Shown here in pieces: positions 7,302 through 16,540 of a stretch of DNA of 64,000 nt. Made by a program: the position numbers and the translations under genes. The notes beneath the pieces are model-generated. The model did no database searches. It was given only the letters and a program-made list of their open reading frames with translations, and was not told the origin of the DNA. How positions within the stretch are numbered: position 1 is the first letter of the stretch; each line of letters starts with the position of its first letter. This DNA comes from Anaerolineales bacterium (GTDB lineage Bacteria; Chloroflexota; Anaerolineae; Anaerolineales; Villigracilaceae), in assembly GCA_015075725.1 (NCBI GenBank), contig JABTTV010000001.1, forward strand, positions 4,393,223 through 4,457,222. The letters are read 5' to 3'.

Positions 7302-8785
7302 GTTGGTTTCTCCTTGCCACTGCCCAATAACAGCGCCCGGGTTTTGTATTTTATATCCTTGCTGCCCGATTCGCTCCAGGCACGTTGGTTTTCCAGGTTT
7401 TGCGCTTCTAGCAAGGCGGTTTTTGCAATGCCCGTCTCACCCTGCGAAAGCAGGTGGGTGGCAAGATTTTGCAGGTGGCGCGCCGCCTCATCATGGCGCC
7501 CCTGACTGGCCGCCACCTGCGCCCGTTCCTGCATTCGGTAAAGAGTCAGGCGGGAAAGCGCCTTGAGTACTTTTGTCGGCGGAGGTTCGGCTTTGGGTTC
7601 TGGATAGACATTCCGGATCAGCCGGAACCGAATTGGAGGAACCGGCAAAGGCTGGGAGACAACAGACGCCTTCAAGAGTCCATCCAAAAGCAGGACATCG
7701 TGATTCTCAAGCGCAGTTGGCCTGACCACAAGTTCGAGGAGGATATGCAGGGGCGTATCCCGCAGGATCGGACCCAGGTGCATAGGCGATCTTACCTCGA
7801 TTTGGCTGCCCTCCGGCTGAAGGCGAAAGGCAAAATTGAGCTTTATGTGCTCCTGTTCGCTGAATTCAAGCAGCACTTCATCTGCATATGTGCTGGTGAG
7901 CGCTTTGAATTTCTCGACCAGGAATCTTTCGATATCCCTTGGTTCCGAAATGTATACAGAGGAACCGCCGGTCTTGCCTGCCAATGCGTCCAAAAAGATG
8001 TCGTTCCATTCAGAACCGATCCCCATGCCGGTAATACCAACATTTTGTTGAGCAGCCTCTTCCGCAAGGTTCAGGCAGGCCTGCTCATCCCCGTAGGTTT
8101 CCCCATCGGTAAGAAGGATGATGTGATTGACTCTCGACGGGTCAAGTGTGCGGCGGATCTCCTTCATACCCGCCTCCAACCCCTGGAAAATCTCCGTGCC
8201 CCCGGACGTTTGCATCATCTGGATGCTGTTTTCCTGTTTCCTCCGATCCAGATTGATCGAAGCAGGCACAACCACTTCTGCACGGTCACTGAAGGAGACG
8301 ATGCTGAGTACATCCTGCGGACGCAGAGTCCGCATCAACTGAACTGCTGTCGCCTTGAGGACATCCATCTTGTCGCCCTGCATCGATGTCGAGCGATCCA
8401 ACACAAGGCAAAGATTCAGAGGTGGAGCGGGAAGGCTCCCGGATTGTTTTTCCGAAGGTTCGATCTCCAGCAGGATGTAAAGAAGCTGGTCCTCCTTGAT
8501 CTGCACAAGACTTGGGCGGCTGTAGTAAACCTCGTGACGGATGAATTTATTCGCGACAGGGACTTCAGGCGGGAGGGTGGCATCGTATTGCGCCCGCCGT
8601 TTTGGATTGGAAAGCACCTCATACGCCTGTTGGACGCTGAGGAATATTTCGGTTTCGCCGGCCGCCACGTTCTTATCCGGATGCAATCGCTGAGCCGCCT
8701 CGAGATAGGCGCGTCGAATCTCCTCCTGTGTGGCATCACGCAAGACCCCAAGCGTGACGTAATGATCGGGCTGGCTGGCGGACAT
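7298..8785 (-). CDS. DnaJ-domain and von Willebrand factor A fusion protein
   Basis: 495 residues. Residues 8-68 form a J domain with the Hsp70-stimulating HPD tripeptide at 35-37. From about residue 123 there is a VWA domain with a complete MIDAS motif, DRSTS (Asp130, Ser132, Ser134), followed by the TDG motif in ILLTDGE. The C-terminal 150 residues are helical and may be TPR-like (AARHLQNLATHLLSQGETG). VWA proteins beside PP2C and Ser/Thr kinases are known as regulatory triads (TerY-P type). A J domain fused to VWA would link this to Hsp70 clients; that functional link is inference. Confidence 0.88.
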   Translation of the reverse strand: MSASQPDHYVTLGVLRDATQEEIRRAYLEAAQRLHPDKNVAAGETEIFLSVQQAYEVLSNPKRRAQYDATLPPEVPVANKFIRHEVYYSRPSLVQIKEDQLLYILLEIEPSEKQSGSLPAPPLNLCLVLDRSTSMQGDKMDVLKATAVQLMRTLRPQDVLSIVSFSDRAEVVVPASINLDRRKQENSIQMMQTSGGTEIFQGLEAGMKEIRRTLDPSRVNHIILLTDGETYGDEQACLNLAEEAAQQNVGITGMGIGSEWNDIFLDALAGKTGGSSVYISEPRDIERFLVEKFKALTSTYADEVLLEFSEQEHIKLNFAFRLQPEGSQIEVRSPMHLGPILRDTPLHILLELVVRPTALENHDVLLLDGLLKASVVSQPLPVPPIRFRLIRNVYPEPKAEPPPTKVLKALSRLTLYRMQERAQVAASQGRHDEAARHLQNLATHLLSQGETGIAKTALLEAQNLENQRAWSESGSKDIKYKTRALLLGSGKEKPT

Positions 8786-8793
8786 GTCGGAAG

Positions 8794-9702
8794 TTATCCT
8801 ACGATTTGAGCAAGAATCACCGTAATATTATCCGGCCCCCCCGCGGCATTCGCAGCCTCGACCATGCTCTGGCAGGCGCGGTGCAAGTTGGGCGACTCGT
8901 TGACGATGCGAACGACATCCTTTTCGTTAACCACACCCCACAACCCATCGCTGCATATCATGAGGTAGCCCGGCTGCGGGAACGGGATGGTGAAGATATC
9001 CGCTTCAAGAGTCTCACCCTGGCCCAGCGCGCGGATCAAGACATTGCGATGAGGGAAGCTATCCACCTCATCCTTGCTGAGATGCCCAAGTTCCTCGAGC
9101 CGCTTGACGAGCGAATGATCACGGGTGAGCGAATCCAACCTGCCATCAGGATATATCGCATACGCGCGGCTATCGCCCACGTGCCCCAGGGTAATTTGAT
9201 GGCCAAGCACGAGCGCGGCTGTAACTGTCGTCCCGGAACCCGGCGCTTCTCTCTGGATGTATTGATGCGCCTCCATGATGGAGGATTCCATGACCTCTTG
9301 CAGGGATTCCTGAAGCGATTGCGCAGGAAGTTTATACAAATACGAGTGAAACTTATTGACAATATTGCCGCCGACGATTCGGACAGCCGCGTTGCTTGCC
9401 ACTTCGCCAAACTGATGCCCGCCCATTCCATCGGCAACGATATACAGACCAAATGGTATGCTCTCGGGGCTCCCGGAGATCGTGGTGGTGAGCGCAAGCA
9501 GGCTGTCTTCATTGTGATCGCGTTGTTTACCGACGGATTGTCCGACGCTTGCCACCAACTGCCGAATCTCATAGCGGGGAGCCTGGCTGGAGATGATCGA
9601 CTGAATCTGCTGGTCGGTCAACGGGGCCGTGGTGACGGCATCTGCTTGCCGGGGTTTTGTATCCTCTTTTGAGCCAAATAACTTTCGGAATAAATCAGCC
9701 AC
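8794..9702 (-). CDS. PP2C-family serine/threonine protein phosphatase
   Basis: 302 residues from a GTG start preceded by AAGGAG with 5-nt spacing. Upstream ATGs would overlap the kinase gene and lack such a site. The metal-binding motifs of bacterial PP2C/Stp are present in order: RDHNEDS, VADGMGGHQFGE, HVGDSRAY, CSDGLWG and GGPDNITVIL. It dephosphorylates Ser/Thr in a Mn/Mg-dependent manner. A variable 60-residue N-terminus precedes the catalytic domain. It lies 34 bp after the kinase and 8 bp before the J/VWA gene, and is the natural antagonist of that kinase. Confidence 0.93.
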   Translation of the reverse strand: MADLFRKLFGSKEDTKPRQADAVTTAPLTDQQIQSIISSQAPRYEIRQLVASVGQSVGKQRDHNEDSLLALTTTISGSPESIPFGLYIVADGMGGHQFGEVASNAAVRIVGGNIVNKFHSYLYKLPAQSLQESLQEVMESSIMEAHQYIQREAPGSGTTVTAALVLGHQITLGHVGDSRAYAIYPDGRLDSLTRDHSLVKRLEELGHLSKDEVDSFPHRNVLIRALGQGETLEADIFTIPFPQPGYLMICSDGLWGVVNEKDVVRIVNESPNLHRACQSMVEAANAAGGPDNITVILAQIVG

Positions 9703-9736
9703 AAGTTCTCCTTTTAGGCGAAAAGCACGTAACCAT

Positions 9737-11635
9737 TCAAGCAAATAACGCGTAAACATGATGGTCCGTCGAACCGAAATACACAATATCGTCAAAAACG
9801 ACGGGCGAGCCGGTGATCGGGCCGTTGGTCTCGAATTTCCAGCGAAGGCGGCCCGTGCGGTACTCAAGGCAGTACATATTTCCGTCTACAGAACCAATAT
9901 AGAGGGAATCCTTGTAAATCGCCGGGGAGCTGCTTATCTGGTTGTCTGTTTTATAGCGCCAGACTTCCTTCGCCGTGCGCACATCGACGCAATAGACAAA
10001 GCCGTCTGCTGCGCCGATGAAGATGAACTCGTCAGCGATCGCAGGCGAAGAAATCGTCCCCTTTCCAAGGCGGAACTTCCAAATCGCCCAACCGCTCTTG
10101 GCATCCAGGGCATAGAGGGTACCATCGAGTGAGGCGGCATAAATCGCCTGTCCTTTATTGACCGGGGAGGAGGTCAAGGCGCGTTTCGCCTGGAATCGCC
10201 ATTTCATCGCGCCGCGAAAATCGAGGCTGTAGAATGAGCCGCTTTCCGTCCCAAAGTAGATCATCTCGTTTGCGATCAAAGGTGTGGAATGGATCGGGCT
10301 GTCGGTGGAGAATTTCCAGACCGGCCTGCCGCTATTGACATTGACCGCATGCAGGTCATTATCGTCGGATCCGAAGAAGACATGTCCGTCCGAGATGCGC
10401 GGTGAGGAGTAGATCCTGCCATCAGTGTAATACGTCCACAAGAGTTTGCCCGAGCGCGCTCCAATGACGTGCAGCCGTTGATCTTCCGAACAGAAAAAGA
10501 CGTTGTTCTCATAGACTAACGGGCGGGAGACAATCCCGCCATCCGTCGGATACTTCCACTGGAACTTGCCGTCAGCAGCGTTCAAGGCGTAGAGGTTGTT
10601 ATCATAACAACCAACGTACAATATGCCCTGGTGCAGGGTCGGTGTTCCGCGGATCTCATCCTCGCATTTGAAATCCCATACGGGTTTTACCCCACTGCTG
10701 ACAGGCGTGGGCAGCGCGGTGGAAGTCAGTTTTTCAAGAACGCCGGTTTTTCGCGCGACACCCATCAGCGCGTCCTTCATCGCATCGGCGGTTTGAAATC
10801 GTTCTGTGGGATTGTATTGCAAGGCTGTGTTCACAACCGCTTCAAGTTCGATGGAAGTATTCGGGTTGATCCTGCGTACAGGCCGCTCGGCGAATGTGAA
10901 GGGAGGCTCCAAACGCGGATCGCGGCGGGTAAGGACGTGGTGCAGGGTCGCGCCAAGGGCGTAGATATCCGCGAGAGGAGTGGCATCGCCGCGATACTGC
11001 TCGGGCGGAGAATAACCCTCGGTGCCTATCATTGTGCCTTTTATGCCCGTCTGAAAAGTTTTAGCGATGCCGAAATCCACAAGGACCACGTCCCCGTTGT
11101 GGTTGATGATCACATTGGACGGTTTCATATCCCTGAAAATGATCGGTTCCGGTTTGTGGTTGTGCAGATAAGCAAGCACGTCACACAGCTGGATCGCCCA
11201 ATTAATGACCTGGTCCTCCAGCAGGAAGCCGTCCGCATCGTTGATGACCGCCTCCAGATCCCTGCCTTGAATGAATTCAAGCACGAGATAGGAACGATCG
11301 TCGTGGGAGAAATAATCGTAGATCCGCGGTATGGAAGGATGGTGGAGAGTGGCAAGCAGATTCGCCTCGCGTTCGAAATTCTGCACGATCGTCTGGCGCA
11401 CGAGCAGATCCGGCGCCATATTGATCATCTCCTTCACCGCCACCAGTTTCACCACATTCGGGAAGTGCATATCCCGGGCGCGATAAACCGAGCCCATGCC
11501 GCCAATCCCGATCACCTCCTGAATGGAATATCGGTTGACCAGCGTCACACCGGCCAGCAATTGCTTGCGCCCCGGCTGATCACCCGAACCCGAACCATAA
11601 GGACCGATGGGAGATGTGATGTTTCTAGTTTCCAT
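9737..11635 (-). CDS. Ser/Thr protein kinase with C-terminal PQQ-type beta-propeller
   Basis: 632 residues. The Hanks-type kinase domain (about 35-300) shows the glycine loop GIGGMGSVY, VAVKE with Lys68, the catalytic loop FRDMKPSN, the metal motif VDFGIAK and the activation-segment end GTEGYSPPEQY. The HRD His is Phe, as in many bacterial members. Residues from about 350 to the end are eight or so propeller repeats of the type LYALDAKSG-W-FRLG...SSP...I-IG. No transmembrane helix separates the domains, so the propeller would be cytosolic and act as a sensor or scaffold. It is the first gene of the operon. Confidence 0.93.
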   Translation of the reverse strand: METRNITSPIGPYGSGSGDQPGRKQLLAGVTLVNRYSIQEVIGIGGMGSVYRARDMHFPNVVKLVAVKEMINMAPDLLVRQTIVQNFEREANLLATLHHPSIPRIYDYFSHDDRSYLVLEFIQGRDLEAVINDADGFLLEDQVINWAIQLCDVLAYLHNHKPEPIIFRDMKPSNVIINHNGDVVLVDFGIAKTFQTGIKGTMIGTEGYSPPEQYRGDATPLADIYALGATLHHVLTRRDPRLEPPFTFAERPVRRINPNTSIELEAVVNTALQYNPTERFQTADAMKDALMGVARKTGVLEKLTSTALPTPVSSGVKPVWDFKCEDEIRGTPTLHQGILYVGCYDNNLYALNAADGKFQWKYPTDGGIVSRPLVYENNVFFCSEDQRLHVIGARSGKLLWTYYTDGRIYSSPRISDGHVFFGSDDNDLHAVNVNSGRPVWKFSTDSPIHSTPLIANEMIYFGTESGSFYSLDFRGAMKWRFQAKRALTSSPVNKGQAIYAASLDGTLYALDAKSGWAIWKFRLGKGTISSPAIADEFIFIGAADGFVYCVDVRTAKEVWRYKTDNQISSSPAIYKDSLYIGSVDGNMYCLEYRTGRLRWKFETNGPITGSPVVFDDIVYFGSTDHHVYALFA

Positions 11636-11755
11636 ATCAATAAATCCGAATTTGTGAATTATAAGGGTATTTGCTCCGGCTGGGTATTGCAATTTTGAAA
11701 AAAACAGGGATTTCTGCCTTGCAATGGCGCATAAACTACGGCACAATCAAGGTCT

Positions 11756-12424
11756 GTGAAAATCCTCGCAGTCAGCGATCAGGTAGTCGAACGCGTCTAT
11801 TCCCTTGCGTCGAACGGTCATTTCAGCGACGTCGGGCTGATTCTCGGTTGCGGTGACCTGCCTTATACCTATCTCGAATTTCTAGTGACGGTGCTGAATG
11901 CGCCATTGTTTTATGTGCCAGGGAATCACGACCCTGATTTCAATCCTCGAGATTCGAATTCGAAAGCAGAAGGCGGCTCAAATCTGGACCTCAAGACATT
12001 CTGTCATAAAAATATATTGATCGGCGGCTTCGGCGGTTCCGTGCGCTACCGGCCCGATGGGACCAACCAATACACCCAATGGGAAGCGTACCTGAGGGCA
12101 TTCGGAATGATACCCCGACTCCTTTCCAACCGGCTCCGATACGGGCGCGCCCTTGATATTCTTATCAGTCATTCACCGCCCTCAGGCATCCATGACGATA
12201 CCGATCAACCCCATCATGGGCTGAGCGCCATCAATTGGCTGATCCGATTCGCCCGTCCCCGCATCCACCTGCATGGACACACTCACTTTTATCGCAGTAA
12301 CATCGCCAAAAAGGAGACAGGGTTCGGATGCACGACCATAATCAATGTCTATCCTTACAAAGTGATCGAATTTTCGACTTTAGACCCAATCAATAAAGAA
12401 AAGCGAGCAGACCATGCCCAATGA
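11756..12424 (+). CDS. Metallophosphoesterase
   Basis: 222 residues from a GTG start. Calcineurin-like phosphoesterase motifs are visible: ILAVSD at the N-terminus, LGCGDLP, VPGNHD, ISHSPP and LHGHTH near the C-terminus. The first motif has SDQV in place of the usual DxH, so one metal ligand is atypical. Substrate is unknown. It diverges from the kinase operon (120-bp gap) and overlaps the next gene by 11 bp, so the two are probably co-translated. Confidence 0.85.
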   Translation: MKILAVSDQVVERVYSLASNGHFSDVGLILGCGDLPYTYLEFLVTVLNAPLFYVPGNHDPDFNPRDSNSKAEGGSNLDLKTFCHKNILIGGFGGSVRYRPDGTNQYTQWEAYLRAFGMIPRLLSNRLRYGRALDILISHSPPSGIHDDTDQPHHGLSAINWLIRFARPRIHLHGHTHFYRSNIAKKETGFGCTTIINVYPYKVIEFSTLDPINKEKRADHAQ

Positions 12425-13262
12425 ACTCGATTCCCTGGTTCGCGCCGATTTCAGCCGCGCGCGTTTCAAGTCATTCATCAACCAGGTTTTTTCGGTGCTT
12501 TCCGGCCAGCGCACCACCCTTCTTTCGTACGATGCCGTCAAGGAGAAGTTGAAGATCGGAGGTCCCATTTACAGGGGTGTCAAAACTGTCCGGGTGGACC
12601 AGATTGCGGGGAGTCTGAACCGGTATCATGAGTTCGATAACGCATTCCTCCCCAAGGAAGATCAGCTTGCCGGAAGGTGGCAAAAAGTGGACCGCGCCTT
12701 TTACCAGGATATCCACCTCCCTCCCGTGGTGCTCTACAAGGCGGGGCAGGTTTATTTCGTTGTGGATGGACATCACCGCGTATCTGTCGCGCGTGAGCAA
12801 AAACAGGAATTCATCGAAGCCGAGGTCCGCGAATGCGCCACACGGGTCAATATCACCCCCGAGATCAAGCCGGAAGACCTGGAAATCCTAGGCGCTAAAG
12901 TGGATTTTCTCGAGCGGACAGGCTTGGATAAACTCCGCCCGGATGCGGACATCAAGCTTAACGTCCCTGACGGTTTCACCCGCATGCTGGAGCACATCGC
13001 CGTGCACCGCTATTTCATGGGTTTGGATTTCAAACGCAATATCTCAGAGCGTGAAGCGGTCGAGCACTGGTACGACAAGGTCTACCTGCCCATTGTGAAC
13101 ATCATCCGTCAAAGCGGATTATTGGAGGATTTCCCCGGCAAAACCGAAGGCGATCTTTATCTTTGGACGCTCGACCATCAACACTATTTGTATCAAGAGG
13201 AAGGCCAACCGCTCCAGCCACCGGAGACCGCCGCAAAACAATTCATCGAAGAAAACGAGTAA
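12414..13262 (+). CDS. ParB-like N-terminal domain protein
   Basis: 282 residues. The middle holds a ParB/Sulfiredoxin-like motif, DGHHRVSVAREQ, preceded by PPVVLYKAGQVYFVV, as in the CTP-binding N-terminal domain of ParB. No helix-turn-helix DNA-binding domain follows. The C-terminal part is helical, with YLWTLDHQHYL. This is therefore not the chromosome-partitioning ParB but a stand-alone ParB-nuclease-like protein, possibly related to DUF4032 proteins. Function unknown; it is coupled to the metallophosphoesterase gene by an 11-bp overlap. Confidence 0.75.
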   Translation: MPNELDSLVRADFSRARFKSFINQVFSVLSGQRTTLLSYDAVKEKLKIGGPIYRGVKTVRVDQIAGSLNRYHEFDNAFLPKEDQLAGRWQKVDRAFYQDIHLPPVVLYKAGQVYFVVDGHHRVSVAREQKQEFIEAEVRECATRVNITPEIKPEDLEILGAKVDFLERTGLDKLRPDADIKLNVPDGFTRMLEHIAVHRYFMGLDFKRNISEREAVEHWYDKVYLPIVNIIRQSGLLEDFPGKTEGDLYLWTLDHQHYLYQEEGQPLQPPETAAKQFIEENE

Positions 13263-13355
13263 ATCCATCTCCAATGATACTTATTGCATTCAAGCCTTTT
13301 GCAAGGTAAACACGTTAAGGCGATACGTCATTCCCTATACTCAAAAGAGAATATC

Positions 13356-14285
13356 ATGACCGACCTCCACCCCCTTTCCGGTGTATACGCCGCCGCGGTT
13401 ACTCCCTATCTCGGCATCCCCAAAACGCCAGGCAGACCCGATACCGCCTTCGATTTCGAACTGCTCGCCGGTTTTCTCCACTTCCTTGCCGAACGGGGAT
13501 GTCATGGGGCATTGTTATTTGGAACGACGGGGGAGGGTCCATCCTTCTCGCCCCGCGAACGCGAAGCGGTTCTTCGATCCATCCGGGTGATCCGTCATCA
13601 AATACGGGATTTTAAATTATTGGTGGGGACAGGGACATCCAGCCTTTCAGAGACCATCGAGTTGACAAAACTCGCTTACGACCTAGGCTATGACGGGACA
13701 GTTGTCCTCCCGCCCTATTATTACCGCAAGGCAACGGAGGACGGCTTGTTCCAGTGGTTCAGCGAATTGATCGAGCAAGCCGTACCGCAGGGAAAATATC
13801 TGCTTGGGTATCACATCCCGCCGATGACGGGTCTCGGCTTTTCACTGGATTTGTTGGAACGGCTTAAAACAAAATTCCCGGATCGATTTGCAGGTGTCAA
13901 AGACTCTTCGCATGATGAGTCGTTCGCAACCGCCCTCGGGGAGCGTTTTGGAAAAGACCTGCTTGTCCTGAACGGGACAGATTCCTATTTTCATCACGCG
14001 CTGAAGAATCACGCGCAAGGCGCGATTACCGCCCCGGCAAATTTGATCTCCGATAATTTACGAAAGATCTGGGACATGTTCCAAGAAGGCCGGGACCCGT
14101 CGAAGGTTCAGGCAAAGGTGACAGACCAGAGACATTTTCTGGAGCAATTCTCCCCCATCGCGCCGATCCTCAAAGGATTACTTCACAAAATTCATGGATT
14201 GCCGCTGTGGGCGGTTCGCCCGCCATTGGAACACCTTGATGAAAGAACCCTCGAAGATGCGGCGGAGAAATTTCTAAGAATATAA
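13356..14285 (+). CDS. Dihydrodipicolinate synthase (DapA) family aldolase
   Basis: 309 residues. The class I aldolase barrel of the DapA/N-acetylneuraminate lyase family is recognised from FGTTGEGPSFSPRER (substrate carboxylate loop), the Tyr-rich LPPYYYR motif and GVKDSS with the Schiff-base lysine. Family members condense or cleave pyruvate with aldehydes (DHDPS, KDG aldolase, NAL). The neighbourhood contains no other lysine-biosynthesis genes, so the specific reaction is open. The start is 4 bp past a GAGAATATC leader with no strong ribosome-binding site. It ends 4 bp before the lipoate ligase gene. Confidence 0.85.
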   Translation: MTDLHPLSGVYAAAVTPYLGIPKTPGRPDTAFDFELLAGFLHFLAERGCHGALLFGTTGEGPSFSPREREAVLRSIRVIRHQIRDFKLLVGTGTSSLSETIELTKLAYDLGYDGTVVLPPYYYRKATEDGLFQWFSELIEQAVPQGKYLLGYHIPPMTGLGFSLDLLERLKTKFPDRFAGVKDSSHDESFATALGERFGKDLLVLNGTDSYFHHALKNHAQGAITAPANLISDNLRKIWDMFQEGRDPSKVQAKVTDQRHFLEQFSPIAPILKGLLHKIHGLPLWAVRPPLEHLDERTLEDAAEKFLRI

Positions 14286-14289
14286 AACC

Positions 14290-15105
14290 ATGTCAATCTG
14301 GCGTCTCCTTTACACTTCCCCAGCCACCGGCGCATGGAACATGGCTGTGGACGAGTCCATCCTCGAATCTATTTTTCGCGGCGAGTCGAAGCCGACACTG
14401 CGCTTGTATTCATGGAATCCGCCGTGTCTTTCCCTTGGTCACGCCCAACCCTTCAGGGATGTGGATGTGGAGCGACTGCGCGCCCGGGGCTGGGATGTCG
14501 TCCGCCGCGTGACCGGGGGACGGGCGATCCTGCACACCGACGAGTTGACCTACTCTGTGGCCGGTCCCGCGGATGAACCCGTCCTTTCAGGCGGAGTGCT
14601 TGAATCCTACAACCGGCTGGCAAAAGCGTTGTCTTATGCTGTGCGATCATTAAACGTGCCTGTCGAGGTAAAAGAATCTGAAGACGGACATTCCCAGCAA
14701 AATTTGAACCCCGTCTGCTTCGAAGTGCCGTCAACGTATGAGATCACTGTGAATGGAAGGAAATTGATCGGTTCGGCTCAGGCGCGCAGGAAGGAAGGCG
14801 TACTCCAGCACGGCTCGCTTCCCTTGACCGGCGACCTATCCCGTATCTGCGACGTCCTGGTTTTCGAAAACGAGTCAAAAAGGCAAAACGCGAAGGAAAG
14901 ATTGCTGGCGCGGGCAACCACGGTCAGATCCGCTCACGGCGTGGATTCAAGTTGGGAACAGGCCGCCCAGGCTTTCGTCTATGGATTCGAAGCGGAGTTG
15001 GGAATCCGTTTCGAGAACGGGGAGCTGGCCCATTCCGAACTTCGACGCGCGGAGGAGTTGGTGAACGAGAAATACGCCCATCCTTCATGGACGGAGCGAA
15101 ATTAA
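14290..15105 (+). CDS. Lipoate-protein ligase A family protein
   Basis: 271 residues of the biotin/lipoate A/B ligase fold. The motif RRVTGGRAILHTDELTYS, the loop CFEVPSTYEITVNGRKLIG with the active-site lysine, and SAQARRKEGVLQHGSLPL are typical of LplA/LipM-type enzymes. They attach lipoate or transfer octanoate to E2 and H proteins. It is the last gene before a strong terminator shared with dnaA. The distinction between ligase and octanoyltransferase (LipM) cannot be made by eye. Confidence 0.87.
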   Translation: MSIWRLLYTSPATGAWNMAVDESILESIFRGESKPTLRLYSWNPPCLSLGHAQPFRDVDVERLRARGWDVVRRVTGGRAILHTDELTYSVAGPADEPVLSGGVLESYNRLAKALSYAVRSLNVPVEVKESEDGHSQQNLNPVCFEVPSTYEITVNGRKLIGSAQARRKEGVLQHGSLPLTGDLSRICDVLVFENESKRQNAKERLLARATTVRSAHGVDSSWEQAAQAFVYGFEAELGIRFENGELAHSELRRAEELVNEKYAHPSWTERN

Positions 15106-15144
15106 TTTCACACAATTTTCGAACAATCAATTTCATGAAAAAAT

Positions 15145-15175
15145 AACAGGCGCATCCGATTGAGATGCGCCTGTT
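15145..15175. terminator. Bidirectional terminator between lplA-like gene and dnaA
   Basis: A 12-bp perfect stem (AACAGGCGCATC and its complement) encloses a 7-nt loop. It is flanked by an A-rich stretch on one side and GTTTGG on the other, and lies between two convergent genes, so it can serve both. Confidence 0.75.
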
Positions 15176-15190
15176 TGGATTCCGGCCAAT

Positions 15191-16540
15191 TTATACGACC
15201 ACAGACTGATTGTATAGTTGCTGCTTGATCGAGGCGATATCTTGTTCCAGCCGCCTATCTGCATGAATCTGTTCCTTGATCTTTTCGTAGGCAGACATCA
15301 CCGTGGAGTGGTCCCGCCCGCCGAGGACTTCACCGATCTGGGGAAAGGAGATTTTCGCCTCTTCGCGCAGGAGATACATGGCGATCTGCCGCGGCAAGGC
15401 TATTTCCTTGGTGCGGTCGCGCCCGAGCAGTTTTTCAGCAGTTAAACCGAATTTTCGTGCAACAAGGTCGACAACGTGATTAGGTTGAATGTCGTTTTTT
15501 GACGGCATCAGATCCGCCAGCGCCACTTCCACAAGGTCTGGGGTGAGAGATGCCCCGCTCAAATCCGCGTAGGCGATGATGCGGTTAAGAGCGCCTTCTA
15601 GCTCGCGGATGTTCGACTGCACGCGCTGGGCAATGCTTTCGAGGATCTCATCCGAAATTTGCCTGCCGGTCCGTTCGGCTTTGGAGCGGAGGATGGCAAG
15701 CCGGGTTTCGAGGTCTGGAGCCTGGATATCGGCAGTCAGCCCCCACTCGAAGCGGGAGCGCAGCCGTTCTTCGAGCGTGATGAGTGATTTTGGCGGCCGG
15801 TCGGACGAAACGATGATCTGCTTGTCCTGCCCATGCAATGTATTGAAGGTGTGGAAGAATTCCTCCTGCGTGGATTCCTTCCCGGCGATGAACTGGATGT
15901 CGTCGATCAAAAGCACGTCGGCAGAACGGTATTTTTCGCGGAAAGCCTGCGTGGTGTGCGTGCGGATGGCGGCGATCAGGTCGTTGGTGAATTCCTCTGA
16001 TGAAACGTACAGGACGTTCAACCCGCTGGCGTGACAGGCATTGCCGATGGCGTGAAGGAGATGGGTCTTGCCGAGTCCGACGCCTCCATAAAGGAAGAGG
16101 GGGTTGTACGCCCTCGCAGGCTTGTCTGCGACCGCCTGACAAGCCGCATGTGCAAGCCTGTTGCCCGAACCGACCACATAGGTGTCAAAAGTGTAGCGCG
16201 GATTTAAGGTCACATGGCGGGGTTTTGGCTCAGGCGGAGTAATTTGAATCGAAGCGGGTGCCGGATCGGGGTCCAAAGTGGAAGCGATATCTTCCGATTG
16301 GGAAACTATGAACTTCACCGACACTTTCGAGTTCAACGTATCGATCAAAAGCTTATTGACAGTGGCGGCAAGGCGCGTATCGAGCCAGTCGCGCGCGTAG
16401 GCGTTACGGACTCCTACCGTCAGCATCCCGTTATCGTAGCCAACGGGGCGGGTATCGCGCACCCAGGTATCGAAGGATGCGCGCGGCATATCCATTTGGA
16501 GTTGCGCAAGGACGGTTTGCCATGCCTGTTCAGCGTTCAT
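15191..16540 (-). CDS. dnaA: Chromosomal replication initiator protein DnaA
   Basis: 449 residues with all four DnaA domains. The N-terminal oligomerisation domain has W7 and the MPRASFDTWV motif. A short linker rich in Pro and Asp follows. The AAA+ ATPase has Walker A GGVGLGKTHLL and Walker B VLLIDDIQF, with the arginine-finger region. The C-terminal domain IV has GRDHSTVMSAYEKI, which contacts DnaA boxes. It unwinds oriC as an ATP-bound filament. It is transcribed away from a 482-bp AT-rich intergenic region, which is its promoter and a possible origin. Confidence 0.97.
   Translation of the reverse strand: MNAEQAWQTVLAQLQMDMPRASFDTWVRDTRPVGYDNGMLTVGVRNAYARDWLDTRLAATVNKLLIDTLNSKVSVKFIVSQSEDIASTLDPDPAPASIQITPPEPKPRHVTLNPRYTFDTYVVGSGNRLAHAACQAVADKPARAYNPLFLYGGVGLGKTHLLHAIGNACHASGLNVLYVSSEEFTNDLIAAIRTHTTQAFREKYRSADVLLIDDIQFIAGKESTQEEFFHTFNTLHGQDKQIIVSSDRPPKSLITLEERLRSRFEWGLTADIQAPDLETRLAILRSKAERTGRQISDEILESIAQRVQSNIRELEGALNRIIAYADLSGASLTPDLVEVALADLMPSKNDIQPNHVVDLVARKFGLTAEKLLGRDRTKEIALPRQIAMYLLREEAKISFPQIGEVLGGRDHSTVMSAYEKIKEQIHADRRLEQDIASIKQQLYNQSVVV

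Noticed and set aside
7454..11698. Long open frames on the plus strand opposite the kinase operon (up to 451 codons)
   Set aside because: They are antisense to clear protein families, have no recognisable motifs or ribosome-binding sites, and arise from codon bias.
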